Assembly (NCBI GenBank): GCA_016717335.1 | Contig: JADKFS010000013.1 | Coordinates: forward strand, 1 to 64,000 | From: Candidatus Ribeiella danica | Lineage (GTDB): Bacteria > Chloroflexota > Chloroflexia > Chloroflexales > Roseiflexaceae | Length of the DNA stretch: 64,000 nucleotides | Reading direction: 5' to 3' | Shown: positions 1 through 8,630 of the stretch, in pieces | Position numbering within the stretch: position 1 is the stretch's first letter | Layout of the letters: every line of letters begins with the position of its first letter | Made by a program: the position numbers and the translations under genes | Notes under the pieces: generated by a model | Databases searched by the model: none | What the model was told of the DNA's origin: nothing | The model's input: the letters and a program-made list of their open reading frames with translations, nothing else

Positions 1-1
1 G

Positions 2-85
2 ACCACCTTTCAAACACTCCAGCCATTACTGAGCGAGGCGTATGAACTGGCTATCAAGAGAGCGACGAGACGCCAGAGTTCCTGA
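2..85 (+). CDS. C-terminal 27 residues of a cassette gene cut by the window edge
   Basis: An open frame runs from the window edge to a TGA at 83-85 and ends in a basic helix-like tail (…EAYELAIKRATRRQSS). It is followed by about 120 bases and then an attC site, so it is the gene of the first cassette. The family cannot be named from so short a piece. Confidence 0.5.
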   Translation, partial: TTFQTLQPLLSEAYELAIKRATRRQSS

Positions 86-206
86 ACAGAAGCGCACCAC
101 GACGTACGTCAGGCTCACGTAGTGGCCGCGTGTGCCGAGGCGTGGTTGATGATGCTTATCGACATTCTAGTGCTTCGTCATACATTGGATACCCATCTCG
201 GCTGCC

Positions 207-312
207 GCCGAACACGCGCATGCAGCACGACCGCTTCGCGCGCAAGATCGTTGGTATTTTAGCGCTTTCGTATGCAGCGCGCTCGCGGCGGCTGATGCGC
301 AAACCGTTGGGC
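207..312 (+). other. attC site 1
   Basis: R'' is GCCGAAC (207-213, one base off RYYYAAC) and R' is GTTGGGC (306-312). The inner arms GCGCATGCAGCACGACCGC and GCGGCGGCTGATGCGC pair with unpaired extra bases, the hallmark of integron attC sites folded as single strands. The inverted attC at 5079-5178 is nearly identical to this one. Confidence 0.85.
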
Positions 313-474
313 GGAGCTTGTTGCCAAGCTGACATAAACAGTGAATCCTAATCGAGGAATATGCTCATTCGATGATCAACAACCGAGGCAAGTCGATTGC
401 AATTTTTGCATGGTTGCAGTAAACTATTCGGTAGAAATCAATGCGCCAAAAAAGATCGTGCTAGGAGAAAGTCA

Positions 475-1020
475 ATGAGCTTAGACAAGAAAAAACGAGA
501 CGATTTCGCTCCTGCTACAATAGAATTACTGTGCAAGCGAGCATCTTACATTTGCTCGAATCCTGATTGTCGATCTCTTACATTAAGTCCTTCACAAGAA
601 GATTCCGAAAAAGTGATCTATGTAGGAGTAGCGGCTCATATCACTGCGGCAGCATCTAATGGGCCAAGATACGACTCGTCGATTACATCTGAGCAAAGAG
701 GAGCTATTGAGAATGCAATTTTCTTGTGTGCCTTTTGTGCAAACATGATTGACAAAAATGGTGGTATAGATTTTCCAGCACAACTCTTGAAAAACTGGAA
801 GATCGATCATGAAGCTTGGGTGAGGAGTAACTTAAACAAGTCGGTCACATCTCTAATCTCGACCGTTGATGGTGAACACTACGCTAAAGGGAAAGGAGAT
901 ATTGTTGGATTAGATGCGCAAGGCCCCGTTTTTATTCGGCCAGGTACAAGAGTTGTAGCAGAAGGCGAAGGGAACATAACTGGTACCCGTATTGGTTTTC
1001 GAGGAAAGGAAGACAAATGA
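475..1020 (+). CDS. HNH-like zinc-binding protein
   Basis: The protein has 181 residues. The ATG at 475 was chosen over the upstream one at 397 because AGGAGA lies 5 bases before it. The N-terminal half carries CSNPDC, an AAHI…GPRYD block and CAFCANMID, then a W-K-x3-H motif; this is the layout of HNH-type domains found beside nucleases and defence genes. The last 45 residues are rich in Gly and Val. The stop overlaps the ATG of the zinc-ribbon gene, so the two are probably translationally coupled and form one cassette. A DNA or RNA nuclease role is inferred, not shown. Confidence 0.6.
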   Translation: MSLDKKKRDDFAPATIELLCKRASYICSNPDCRSLTLSPSQEDSEKVIYVGVAAHITAAASNGPRYDSSITSEQRGAIENAIFLCAFCANMIDKNGGIDFPAQLLKNWKIDHEAWVRSNLNKSVTSLISTVDGEHYAKGKGDIVGLDAQGPVFIRPGTRVVAEGEGNITGTRIGFRGKEDK

Positions 1021-1262
1021 GCGCTCAGGTATTTTATGCTTACAAGTGCCCGCAGTGTAATTCAACAGTAAATGTTGGCATCTCCGTGGTTGCTGGTATA
1101 CCCATCCAGCAGAAACCTCGTTGCCTGTCGTGTGGAGTAGATATGGAACCTGATCAGAATGGCCGAACTACTGCAATGAACGTATTCTGCCGTAATTGCA
1201 ATAGCAAGTTTGGTATGATTACTTCGGATACGTGTCCAAATTGTGGTAAACCTTTCAGCTAG
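1017..1262 (+). CDS. small zinc-ribbon protein
   Basis: The protein has 81 residues with four CxxC knuckles (CPQC, CLSC, CRNC, CPNC), enough for two zinc ribbons. Its ATG overlaps the stop of the HNH-like gene (ATGA). The attC of the cassette starts 25 bases later. Function is unknown; the tight coupling suggests a partner or modulator of the upstream protein. Confidence 0.6.
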   Translation: MSAQVFYAYKCPQCNSTVNVGISVVAGIPIQQKPRCLSCGVDMEPDQNGRTTAMNVFCRNCNSKFGMITSDTCPNCGKPFS

Positions 1263-1287
1263 AAGCCTTTACTGCTCCGAACACCCC

Positions 1288-1367
1288 GCCCAACACGCCA
1301 TTCCAGCTGACGCCGCTGCGCGTCGAGCAAGATCGTGGCGTTTTTACGCGATAGAATCGGCTATAAT
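1288..1367 (+). other. attC site 2, left half only (IS interrupted)
   Basis: R'' GCCCAAC is at 1288-1294, followed by a typical left arm and loop. At 1368 an IS5-type element begins and no matching R' follows the IS copies, so the right half and whatever followed it were deleted. Confidence 0.75.
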
Positions 1368-2390
1368 AGAGATTATCACGATTTATGATATACTACTGCC
1401 TCTGTATGCAAGGAGGCGAACCATATGGTGCGATATCAGGATATCAAGACGAAAGCCTACCGAATCTTGGACTTGACCAGCTTGACTGTGGACGAGTTCG
1501 AGCAGTTTGTCCCGTCCTTTGAAGCTGCGTTTGTGCGCGCCATGCAAGATTGACAATGGAGGGCAAGCCGCGCACCGGTCGCCGTTACAGCCAGTAACAC
1601 CACGCCCGCTGCCAACACCGGAAGATCGTCTCTTGTTCATTTTGAGCTATCTCAAGGTGGCGGCGCTCCAGGTTGCGCACGGCGCCATGTTCGAGATGTC
1701 GCAGTCGAACGCCAACAAGTGGATTCATGTGCTTTTGCCGGTGCTCCACCAAACCCTGAGCGATATCGGGGATCTGCCGGCACGCCACCTTGTGGCGCTA
1801 CAACAACGCCTCGCCGATCTGGAGGCCACAGCGCCACAGGTAGCTGCGGCAGCACCAACCGGCCCTTTTTCACGATGGCACAGAACGACCGATCACCCGC
1901 CCCAAAGACCCGAATGAACAAAGCGCGTGTTATAGCGGCAGAAAAAGCGCCATACGGTGAAAAACGTGCTGCTCGGGGCAGCGACTGGTACGATCCCGTT
2001 TCTCAGCGACACCTACGAAGGGAGTCGCCACGACAAACCAATCGCCGACCAAACGCCCTATCCGTTACCGGAGGGCAGCGAATTACTGCAAGATCTCGGT
2101 TTTGTCGGTTTTACGCTCGCAGGGGTCGTGATCATACAACCGCACAAGAAACCGCGCGGGAAGGAGCTGACCGATACACAAAAAGCCGAAAACGGCGCAA
2201 TTGCCCAGCGTCGGGTGTTCATTGAGCACATCATCTGTAGCATCAGCGCTGTCGGATCGTGAAAGACACGATCCGTCTCTGGAAAGACACCGCACGGGAT
2301 ATGGTCATGGCAGTTTGCTGTGGGTTACACAACTTTCGGCTTCGCCTGTGTTCGTGGCCATCTCTCTGTAAATAAATCGTGATAATCTCT
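1368..2390 (+). mobile_element. IS5-family insertion sequence, copy 1
   Basis: It is bounded by AGAGATTATCACGATTTA (1368-1385) and its exact inverse (2373-2390). The same element occurs whole at 33137-34166 on the other strand. It inserted into the loop of attC 2. Its right end abuts an internal position of a second, 5'-truncated copy, which suggests an adjacent deletion. Confidence 0.85.
1425..2372 (+). pseudogene. IS5-family transposase (DDE_Tnp_4 type), frameshifted
   Basis: It starts MVRYQDIKTKAYRILDL with an AGGAGG site and has the HTH block around DRLLFILSYLK. The DDE half carries a DGTERPI-like stretch, LLGAATGTIPFLSDTYEG and HDKPIAD…LLQDLGF. Relative to the 33-kb copy it has lost bases near 1550 and at the T run near 1866, so it cannot be read in one frame. 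Confidence 0.8.
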
Positions 2391-3145
2391 ATTTTGAGCT
2401 ATCTCAAGGTGGCGGCGCTCCAGGTCGCTCACGGCGCCATGTTCGAGATGTCGCAGTCGAACGCCAACAAGTGGATTCATTGCTTTTGCCGGTGCTCCAC
2501 CAAACCCTGAGCGATCTCGGGGATCTGCCGGCACGCCACCTTGTGGCGCTGCAACAACGCCTCGCCGATCTGGAGGCCACAGCGCCACAGGCAGTTGAGG
2601 CAGCACCAACCGGCTCCCCTTTTTTCACGATGGCACCGAACGACCGATCACCCGCCCCAAAGACCCGAATGAACAAAGCGCGTGGTATAGCGGCAAGAAA
2701 AAGCGCCATACGGTGAAAAACGTGCTGCTCGGGGCAGCGACTGGTACGATCCCGTTTCTCAGCGACACCTACGAAGGAGTCGCCACGAAAACCAATCGCC
2801 GACCAAACGCCCTATCCGTTACCCGAAGGCAGCGAATTACTGCAAGATCTCGGTTTTGTCGGTTTTACGCTCGCAGGGGTCGTGATCATACAACCGCACA
2901 AGAAACCGCGCGGGAAAGAGCTGACCGATACACAAAAAGCCGAAAACTGCGCAATTGCCCGGCGTCGGGTGTTCATTGAGCACATCATCTGTAGCATCAA
3001 GCGCTGTCGGATCGTGAAAGACACGATCCGTCTCTGGAAAGACACCGCACGGGATATGGTCATGGCAATTTGCTGTGGGTTACACAACTTTCGGCTTCGC
3101 CTGTGTCCGTGGCCATCTCTCTGTAAATAAATCGTAATAATCTCT
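2391..3145 (+). mobile_element. IS5-family insertion sequence, copy 2, 5'-truncated
   Basis: It lacks the left IR and the first roughly 270 bases; it begins at the internal word TTTTGAGCTATC and runs to a right IR with one mismatch (3128-3145). It contains the same transposase 3' half with frameshifts. Confidence 0.8.
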
Positions 3146-3182
3146 ATTACTAACCTCGCCTGAATCCCAGGAACAAGTTGCC

Positions 3183-3307
3183 GTCCAACATGGCGTTCCA
3201 GCGGAGCGGCCGGAATCGGGCCGATTTTGGCAGCAGGAAACATCAACAGGCACAGGGTGACCGAGGCAGGCAGTATCCGCCGCCCGCTGAACGCCAATCC
3301 GTTGGGC
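3183..3307 (+). other. attC site 3
   Basis: R'' GTCCAAC (3183-3189) and R' GTTGGGC (3301-3307). The arms GGCGTTCCAGCGG and CCGCTGAACGCC pair with one extra C. Confidence 0.85.
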
Positions 3308-3325
3308 AACCTTCCGCTTTCCCAC

Positions 3326-3377
3326 TTGACATGTTTTCCTCTCGTGATTACAATGTAACTACGTGATTATACGAGAG
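3326..3377 (+). promoter_or_regulatory. promoter and operator of mazEF copy 1
   Basis: TTGACA (3326-3331), a 17-base spacer, then TACAAT (3349-3354). An inverted repeat CTCTCGT…ACGAGAG (3339-3345, 3371-3377) brackets the -10, as expected for TA autoregulation. The cassette carries its own promoter, so it need not rely on an integron Pc. Confidence 0.7.
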
Positions 3378-3388
3378 AGGTCCATCCG

Positions 3389-3649
3389 ATGGCCAGTCGT
3401 CAAAAGCCGTATCATCAAAATCGGTAACTCACATGGCGTGCGCATCCCCAAGTTACTGCTTGAGCAACTGCGCTTCACCAGTGATGTCGAACTTGAGATC
3501 CAAGACGATCAACTCATCGTGCGTGCTACCGCTGCGCCACGAGCCACGTGGGCTGCACAGTTTGAGCGTATGGCTGACAAAAACGATGATGTCCTACTTG
3601 ATCCTCACCCCCCGCCACCGAATGGGAGGAGCGTGAGTGGGAATGGTAG
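3389..3649 (+). pseudogene. mazE: MazE-type antitoxin, frameshifted (copy 1)
   Basis: The frame resembles MazE: VVKSRIIKIGNSHGVRIPKLLLEQL, an AbrB-type fold, then an acidic C-terminus. Two bases are missing just after the ATG compared with the copy at 19529. A run of six C near 3608 also puts the expected TEWEEREWEW tail out of frame. The intended stop TAG (3647-3649) overlaps the mazF ATG, the normal arrangement. As read, no full antitoxin is made from this copy. Confidence 0.75.
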
Positions 3650-3966
3650 TCAAGCGTTTTGATGTCTATCTTGTCAACCTTGATCCCACCATTGGCGCCG
3701 AAATCCAAAAGACCCGGCCGTGCTTGGTAATCTCACCAAACGAAATGAACGCCTACATCCAGACGGTCATTCTCGCGCCAATGACGACCAAAGCGCGCGA
3801 CTATCCGACACGGGTCAGTTGTCGATTTGAGGGCAAAGATGCCCATATTGTGCTCGATCAACTACGAACTATCGATAAATCACGACTGATTAAACGTCTT
3901 GGACGTATCAATACAACCACCCAAAAGCATGTGTTGGCAGTCCTTGCCGAGTTATTTGCCGAATAA
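3643..3966 (+). CDS. mazF: MazF/PemK-type mRNA interferase toxin (copy 1)
   Basis: The protein has 107 residues. It starts VVKRFDVYLVNLDPTIGAEIQKTRPCLVISPNEMN, has the core TRPCLVIS and the LDQLRTIDKSRL motif near residues 73-85. The ATG at 3643 was chosen over the in-frame GTG at 3637 because it overlaps the mazE stop. MazF toxins cut mRNA at short sequences. It is identical in almost every base to the copy at 19786, so the cassette was duplicated. Confidence 0.9.
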   Translation: MVVKRFDVYLVNLDPTIGAEIQKTRPCLVISPNEMNAYIQTVILAPMTTKARDYPTRVSCRFEGKDAHIVLDQLRTIDKSRLIKRLGRINTTTQKHVLAVLAELFAE

Positions 3967-3987
3967 CCACTCGCGAACGATTCGGTC

Positions 3988-4102
3988 GCCCAACCCGCGC
4001 ATGATGGTCAGTCCGACCGCCTTCGGCGCGCAAGATCGTCGCTATTTTAGCGCGTTCTGATGCGGCGCGCCTTGGCGGCGGCTGATGCGCAAACCGTTGG
4101 GT
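3988..4102 (+). other. attC site 4
   Basis: R'' GCCCAAC (3988-3994), R' GTTGGGT (4096-4102). It belongs to the mazEF cassette. Compared with the twin site at 20131-20240 its left arm has a 5-base insertion. Confidence 0.85.
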
Positions 4103-4220
4103 GGCTTTGCTCATCCACTCAATTTCAATTGCTCTCTGTTGACGTTTGGCTCGGATTTGCCCATGACGACGATCTGCGCTACACTCATCGCACATCTGTT
4201 CATATCGACAGGAGTGCGCC

Positions 4221-4703
4221 ATGGTTGCAACCACTGCCTTTACCCAACCGTTCTTTGTCTTGTTTGCTGAAACGTTTGGTGTCAGCGAACGCTCTGATGG
4301 CTACTTCTTGGATACTGGCCAATCCGGCTTACTCGGCACCATCACCACACTCAGCGCCGCGGTCGCGTCTGCGGCACGAACAGCCGACGAGGCGACCATT
4401 GCAGCCCACTGTGGTCATATCCACTTTCTTCTTGAGTTTTTCGCAGCATATGAACGCGGTGAGGCACCAGCTCCCGACTGGGCGCGCAGTTGGACGACCC
4501 GAGTGGTGGACGAGGCGCACTGGAAGGCACTGCAGCACGCATTGCAGACGAGCTACACGAGCCTGATGGCACGCTTACAGGCACGCGAAAGCTGGCCAGA
4601 TGAAGCGCTTGGCGCGGCGATGCTGTTGTTAGCACACTGTGCGTATCATGTTGGGGAAATCCGACAACGGCTGCTGTGGGTCAACGCCGAAGTGCACGAC
4701 TGA
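4221..4703 (+). CDS. DinB-like superfamily protein
   Basis: The protein has 160 residues, mainly helical. The DinB metal-site pattern is visible: a histidine block HCGHIHFLLEFF in the middle and HCAYHVGEIRQ near the C-terminus. RBS AGGAG lies 7 bases before the ATG. DinB-fold proteins include thiol transferases and DNA-damage-inducible proteins; the substrate cannot be told. It is the only gene of its cassette. Confidence 0.75.
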   Translation: MVATTAFTQPFFVLFAETFGVSERSDGYFLDTGQSGLLGTITTLSAAVASAARTADEATIAAHCGHIHFLLEFFAAYERGEAPAPDWARSWTTRVVDEAHWKALQHALQTSYTSLMARLQARESWPDEALGAAMLLLAHCAYHVGEIRQRLLWVNAEVHD

Positions 4704-4783
4704 TGCGGCGTGACGCTCGCTTGATGTGGAACGGCGAGCACAAGCTGGATATGTTCCAAGCAGGCCAGAACCAGCCTGACGCC

Positions 4784-4909
4784 ACCCAACAAGGCGCTGC
4801 AGCCGACGCCGCTCGCGGCGAGGATGCCGCGGCGATTTTGGTAGCTAAATGCGCCCGAATATCGTTGCGATCTATCGAGGCGGCGCGGCTGAGCGCCCGG
4901 CCGTTAGCC
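4784..4909 (+). other. attC site 5
   Basis: R'' ACCCAAC (4784-4790), R' GTTAGCC (4903-4909). The same R' and 3' flank recur at 28980, because the Uma2 cassette that follows is duplicated there. Confidence 0.75.
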
Positions 4910-4956
4910 GCCTTACGTGGTTTATCCTTCCTGGCGCACAAGTGTTCTTCTGAAGT

Positions 4957-4985
4957 TTGCCACGATCTCCCCTCTCTGCTATCAT
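4957..4985 (+). promoter_or_regulatory. promoter of the Uma2 cassette, copy A
   Basis: TTGCCA (4957-4962), 17 bases, TATCAT (4980-4985). A palindrome GCTATCA…TGATAGC with an inner GATTCG/CGAATC pair overlaps and follows the -10. Confidence 0.5.
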
Positions 4986-5078
4986 GTGATTCGCACGAAT
5001 CTCTGATAGCGGTCGCTTAGCCAAGAGGTGGATGGTATGACTGCACAACCGAAACACTCCTACACCGTTGAGGCATAT

Positions 5079-5178
5079 CGGATTGCGCATCAGCCGCCGC
5101 GAGCGCGCCGCATACGAAAGCGCTAAAATGCCAACGATCTCGCGCGCGAAGCGGTCGTGCTGCATGCGCGTGTTGGGC
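5079..5178 (-). other. attC site 6, inverted, part of the inserted cassette
   Basis: Its R'' GCCCAAC is at 5178-5172 on the minus strand. Its R' is split: the first bases are at 5079-5081 and TTGGGC is at the other end of the insert (5861-5866). Arms and loop closely match attC site 1. Confidence 0.88.
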
Positions 5179-5210
5179 CGCGAATCGTCGTAAAGCAGTC
5201 CTGGTAGTAT

Positions 5211-5549
5211 TCAAAGGTCAAGGACAAGGCGAATCCCGTTTTCTACATCTGCGAGTGTTGTAGCAGTGACATGTCCAATCTGCTCATCAAGCAAGTGTTT
5301 GTCGAGTGTGACGATTTGCGAGACATTAATGACCGAATCTTTTGCGAGACCGGATTCGGTGGCGCGGAGAAAGACATTTCCTGGTGCGGTTGCGATGCGG
5401 AGATTACTGGTGATGATAACGGCGATCACGGTAGCGATCCGGCTTTGAAGAAACGCATCGGCTTGTATGAGCAACACAGGGCGTCGATACCCCGGCGTTG
5501 CTCCGGTCGGTTCAGGTAAATCGGCCCACCATATTTCACCACGTTGCAT
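5211..5549 (-). CDS. mazF: MazF/PemK-type toxin in the inverted cassette
   Basis: The protein has 112 residues. The start MQRGEIWWADLPEPTGATPGYRRPVLLIQ and SVINVSQIVTLDKHLL are typical of MazF endoribonucleases. It lies 3 bases after the antitoxin stop on the minus strand and shares its promoter. It is a different lineage from the mazF at 3643 and 32793. Confidence 0.9.
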   Translation of the reverse strand: MQRGEIWWADLPEPTGATPGYRRPVLLIQADAFLQSRIATVIAVIITSNLRIATAPGNVFLRATESGLAKDSVINVSQIVTLDKHLLDEQIGHVTATTLADVENGIRLVLDL

Positions 5550-5552
5550 GGA

Positions 5553-5790
5553 TTACCACTCATCATTCGCGAGGCTACGCGCTTGCGCAGCCGCGACGGC
5601 CGGATCAAGCGCACTGGATTCCTCGGCGTAGATCTGGTTGAGCGCATCAGTAATGCCGTGGTAGCGATGGGCTTGGAGATAGGCTTGGAGTGCGCGGGCA
5701 AAGAGTTCACTGCGAGACAAGCCTTGCTCGTGCAGGAATTGTTCCGCTGCCTTGAAAGAGCGGATCGGGAAGGGAGATAGCTGTTTTCAT
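5553..5790 (-). pseudogene. RHH-type antitoxin for the inverted MazF, one-base frameshift
   Basis: It begins MKTAISLPDPLFQ, then an extra G shifts the frame. Removing it gives AAEQFLHEQGLSRSELFARA and so on to …ARSLANDEW and a stop, about 79 residues, a ribbon-helix-helix MazE-type antitoxin. If the base is real, the toxin in this cassette lacks its own antitoxin. Confidence 0.75.
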
Positions 5791-5796
5791 GGCCGT

Positions 5797-5825
5797 AGTA
5801 TAACAATAGTTATACCACTTGTCAA
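5797..5825 (-). promoter_or_regulatory. promoter and operator of the inverted antitoxin-mazF pair
   Basis: On the minus strand TTGACA (5825-5820), 17 bases, TATACT (5802-5797). A perfect inverted repeat GTATAAC-TATT-GTTATAC (5798-5815) covers the -10 and part of the spacer. Confidence 0.8.
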
Positions 5826-6424
5826 GATGCTGTCGCAGTGGCCGGCAGTAGCGTGAAGCGGCCCAACTTGAAATTGAGCGCACGGGGGTGCACAAGCATG
5901 AATATTACCGGGGCGAGATTTTTGCCCTTGCCGGCAGTAGCGAAGCACATAATCTCATTCTGACAAATCTTCTGACTAGTCTCAATGTACAATTGCGCAA
6001 TCGCCCCTGCAAAGTCTATCCGAGTGACATGCGCGTAAAAATTCCGAAAACAGGTTTATATACATATCCTGATGTGAGCATTGTCTGCGGTACGCCACAG
6101 TTTGATGATGCCAAACACGATACATTGCTGAATCCGCTTATCGCTATCGAGATACTCTCTCCATCAACAGAACGCTATGATCGCGGCAAGAAATTTCAGA
6201 ATTACCGCACTGTGGCGACGTTACAAGAATACATCCTTGTATCACAGGATGAATATCACATTGAGCACTATATCAATCTAAATGATGGGAATTGGCTTCT
6301 CACGTCATATGATGCGGTCACGATGACAGTTCATTTGAAGACGATTGATTGTACGCTCACACTTGAAGATGTCTACAACAAAGTTGATATCGAACCATCA
6401 ATCGAAGATGAACCAGAAATCGGC

Positions 6425-6528
6425 GGCTAACATGCCCATGCAGCCAGCCGCTTCGCGCGCGAGATCATTCGTATTTTGACGGTATTTTTGGGGCGCGCTC
6501 GCGGCGACTGATGGGCAACCCGTTGGGC
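6425..6528 (+). other. attC site 7
   Basis: R'' GGCTAAC (6425-6431, contains the Uma2 stop codon), R' GTTGGGC (6522-6528). The twin is at 29714-29817. Confidence 0.85.
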
Positions 6529-6617
6529 CGCAACTTTAAGCGTTTACTCAGAATTAATGGCTTACTCTCCTATGATGACACGCTTGCCTATCTGTCAACC
6601 GCAACAGGAATATCTCT

Positions 6618-7169
6618 ATGCGTCGCACTCTCATCATCATACTGTTCGGTCTTCTACTTGGCCAGGCATTTGCCTGGATACACTTCCAAGGCTATCTTAC
6701 TCATTGGTCTCGTGTTGAGCCAGCTCCCGTTCCGGTCACCGCGCTAATCCGTACTGATGAAATGACCGTTTATGGTCAAACGACTGATGGCGCAATCTAT
6801 GGCTGTGCGGCTTGGAAAACACCTTGTTGGTTCCGCGTTATGCCTCCGCTCCCACACGCAAGTTCAGCGATTACCCATATCAAGCCGTGTGCCCAAGCCG
6901 GACCTGCATTCTCATTCACTGCCACGCCTCCTGCTGAGATACGTGATTGTGTGGCAGGGCGAGTAATCTATGCTGACGGATATGGTGATTACCTGTTTGC
7001 AGTGCGCTCTGATCAATCTGTATGGTACTGGCACTCGGTCCATTCTGCATACGACCGTCCACTCAGAATATTCCCTATTGCTGGAGCATTGGCAGGCGGC
7101 TTACTCTGTGGTATCGTGTGGGCAATTCAGCGAAGCAGGCAAACACGCCTACACCATCAAACTACATAA
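6618..7169 (+). CDS. small membrane protein of unknown function
   Basis: The protein has 183 residues. A hydrophobic segment lies at residues 4-20 (LIIILFGLLLGQAFAWI) and another near residues 150-168 (FPIAGALAGGLLCGIVWAI). Between them is an exported domain with several Cys (CAAWKTPCW, KPCAQ). AGGAA lies about 10 bases before the ATG. Sole gene of its cassette; no family recognised. Confidence 0.6.
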   Translation: MRRTLIIILFGLLLGQAFAWIHFQGYLTHWSRVEPAPVPVTALIRTDEMTVYGQTTDGAIYGCAAWKTPCWFRVMPPLPHASSAITHIKPCAQAGPAFSFTATPPAEIRDCVAGRVIYADGYGDYLFAVRSDQSVWYWHSVHSAYDRPLRIFPIAGALAGGLLCGIVWAIQRSRQTRLHHQTT

Positions 7170-7231
7170 GCACAGTATTGCATTGCATCAGGGGCTTTTT
7201 AGATTATGCAACAAAGCCGCATCAGGTTGCG

Positions 7232-7355
7232 GCCCAACAAGCCCATGCAGCGGACGCGCTTCGCGCCCCGAGATCGGTGCTATTTTACAGCGTGATCTCG
7301 TGCCGACAGCTTTACCGATCTCGACGGCGCGCCGCTGATGGGCAATCCGTTGGGC
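7232..7355 (+). other. attC site 8
   Basis: R'' GCCCAAC (7232-7238), R' GTTGGGC (7349-7355). The word ATGCAACAAAGCC just upstream (7206-7218) also ends the small inverted-repeat remnant at 19273-19328. Confidence 0.85.
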
Positions 7356-7745
7356 GGTACCTGTGCTGACCCGTGGTTCCACTCCCGCCCGTGATTCGTG
7401 GATGCTGGCGCGGCGATACAGGCCGTACCAAGCGATCAGTCGCATCGAGCGTGGTGCGAACGCTCGTGGTGCTGGGTGTGGGTTGGGCCGCGCCGGCCGC
7501 AACCCGGCGCATGCGAGTGCTCGTCGTGCTGGACGTGGGTTGGATCGGTGCTGGTGGCACACGGACGCATGCGAGCGCCCGTGGTGCTGGACGTGGGTTG
7601 GAGCAGCGCCGGCCGCAACCCGGTCCATGCGAGCGCTCGTGGTGCTGGGTGTGGGTTGGATCGGCGCCGGTTGCCCAGCGCTGTTGGCTGGCGCATCCGC
7701 AGCGCCGGTGGCGCATGCCCATTCCGGCGATCCATGGGCGTGCCC
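7356..7745 (+). other. cassette with no recognisable gene
   Basis: Between attC 8 and attC 9 there are 390 bases dominated by a tandem repeat. Open frames exist in all three forward frames and on the reverse strand, but they are low-complexity products of the repeat and lack a convincing start signal. Confidence 0.6.
7456..7686 (+). repeat. tandem repeat, four units of 57-58 bases
   Basis: Units start at about 7456, 7513, 7571 and 7629. Each has GCGAGCGCTCGTGGTGCTGG followed by a GTGGGTTGG block and a variable end. The period is not a multiple of three, which argues against a protein repeat. Confidence 0.85.
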
Positions 7746-7870
7746 GCCCAACATGGCGTTCCAGCGGAGCGGCGGGAATCGGGCCGATTTTGACAGCGGG
7801 ATGCGGAAACACCGGGAGGGCGATCCACACATGACCGTGCCGCCGCCCGCTGAACGCCCACCCGTTGGGT
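7746..7870 (+). other. attC site 9
   Basis: R'' GCCCAAC (7746-7752), R' GTTGGGT (7864-7870). Arms of the GGCGTTCCAGCGG type, as in sites 3 and 13. Confidence 0.85.
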
Positions 7871-7935
7871 GCTCCACATCAAAACCTGTTGTATACTCAA
7901 CGTTGTGGAATCTGAGACCAAAATACGATACGCTA

Positions 7936-8484
7936 ATGTACTACTTTCTCGACAAGAAGCAGACGGAGACAGGCGATCATCTATCGTCCTTCCTTACCAT
8001 TATCGCGTTCAGTCAGGCTGACCATTACCTCTTATGCCGATTACCTGCTGATGTGCCTGCTCTATCCTCTCTGCGTCCTGTCAGCCAGGCATTATATGCC
8101 TTGCTCATATCCGCTGAACACTACCCGCCGGCACTTGCGTTGACACAAGCATATTTTGAACGCCAGCTCTTCACCTCGAATTCTCAAATCGCAACTCCAA
8201 CTCTTGAGACCTTTGATCACCAGATCCAGCAGGTGCTCTGCGAGCATCTCAAACACCAGCCGTATGCGCGTTATGTACTGGCTGAAGCAATAGTTGATGA
8301 GCCGGGCTATCTGATGCGTGGTGTCTATTATTGGATTATTGGATACGATCCGCACAACTGTACGGTACACTGGATTGCCGACGACTATATCATCTACCAG
8401 AACAGTTGTGACAATTTTGACCTTGCAGCGGTAAATCTTGACAATCTCGCTATCGAGCTACGAAAGATCGAAGATCGCGCGTAG
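7936..8484 (+). CDS. cassette protein of unknown function, 182 residues
   Basis: The open frame extends far upstream into the attC and tandem repeat, but coding character starts at MYYFLDKKQTETGDHLSSF. The protein looks soluble and helical, with a C-terminal stretch YWIIGYDPHNCTVHWIADDYIIYQN that resembles a beta sheet. No family recognised. TTGTATACT lies just upstream as a possible promoter. The start could be an upstream TTG instead. Confidence 0.55.
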   Translation: MYYFLDKKQTETGDHLSSFLTIIAFSQADHYLLCRLPADVPALSSLRPVSQALYALLISAEHYPPALALTQAYFERQLFTSNSQIATPTLETFDHQIQQVLCEHLKHQPYARYVLAEAIVDEPGYLMRGVYYWIIGYDPHNCTVHWIADDYIIYQNSCDNFDLAAVNLDNLAIELRKIEDRA

Positions 8485-8502
8485 GATGCAGCTCGATGGA
8501 GC

Positions 8503-8630
8503 ACCCAACATGCGCATGCAGCCCGACGCCGCTTCGCGTCAACAAGATCGCGTCGATTTTGGCAGCAGCATCGGCTATAATACATTCCCGACTTAATTGG
8601 GCGGCACGGCTGATGCGCGTTCCGTTGGGT
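8503..8630 (+). other. attC site 10
   Basis: R'' ACCCAAC (8503-8509), R' GTTGGGT (8624-8630). Confidence 0.85.

Larger units (their letters stand above)
5079..5866 (-). mobile_element. gene cassette inserted backwards in the Uma2 gene
   Basis: Read on the minus strand it begins TTGGGCCGC, carries an antitoxin-mazF pair and ends with a complete attC up to …GCGCAATCCG. Joining the ends restores CCG+TTGGGC, that is an attC R' GTTGGGC cut between G and TT, exactly where integron integrase acts. The target on the same strand was CAAG/ATATGCC, a G/WT-type secondary site. There is no target duplication and no IR. Confidence 0.9.
5037..6430 (+). pseudogene. Uma2-family nuclease gene, copy A, split by an inverted cassette
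   Basis: The first 14 codons (MTAQPKHSYTVEAY) lie at 5037-5078 and the rest at 5867-6430. Between them are 788 foreign bases. The intact twin at 29114-29719 reads straight through (CATAT|CTTGA), so the gene was whole before the insertion. Outside the insert the two copies differ at only a few bases. The stop TAA sits inside the R'' of the next attC. Confidence 0.92.

Noticed and set aside
3601..3649. The C-run frameshift in mazE as programmed frameshifting
   Set aside because: Both copies share it but each also has a private inactivating lesion upstream, which fits inherited decay better.
7188..8484. Long overlapping open frames on both strands around the 58-base repeat
   Set aside because: They are low-complexity readings of the repeat in several frames; only the part from 7936 has protein-like composition.
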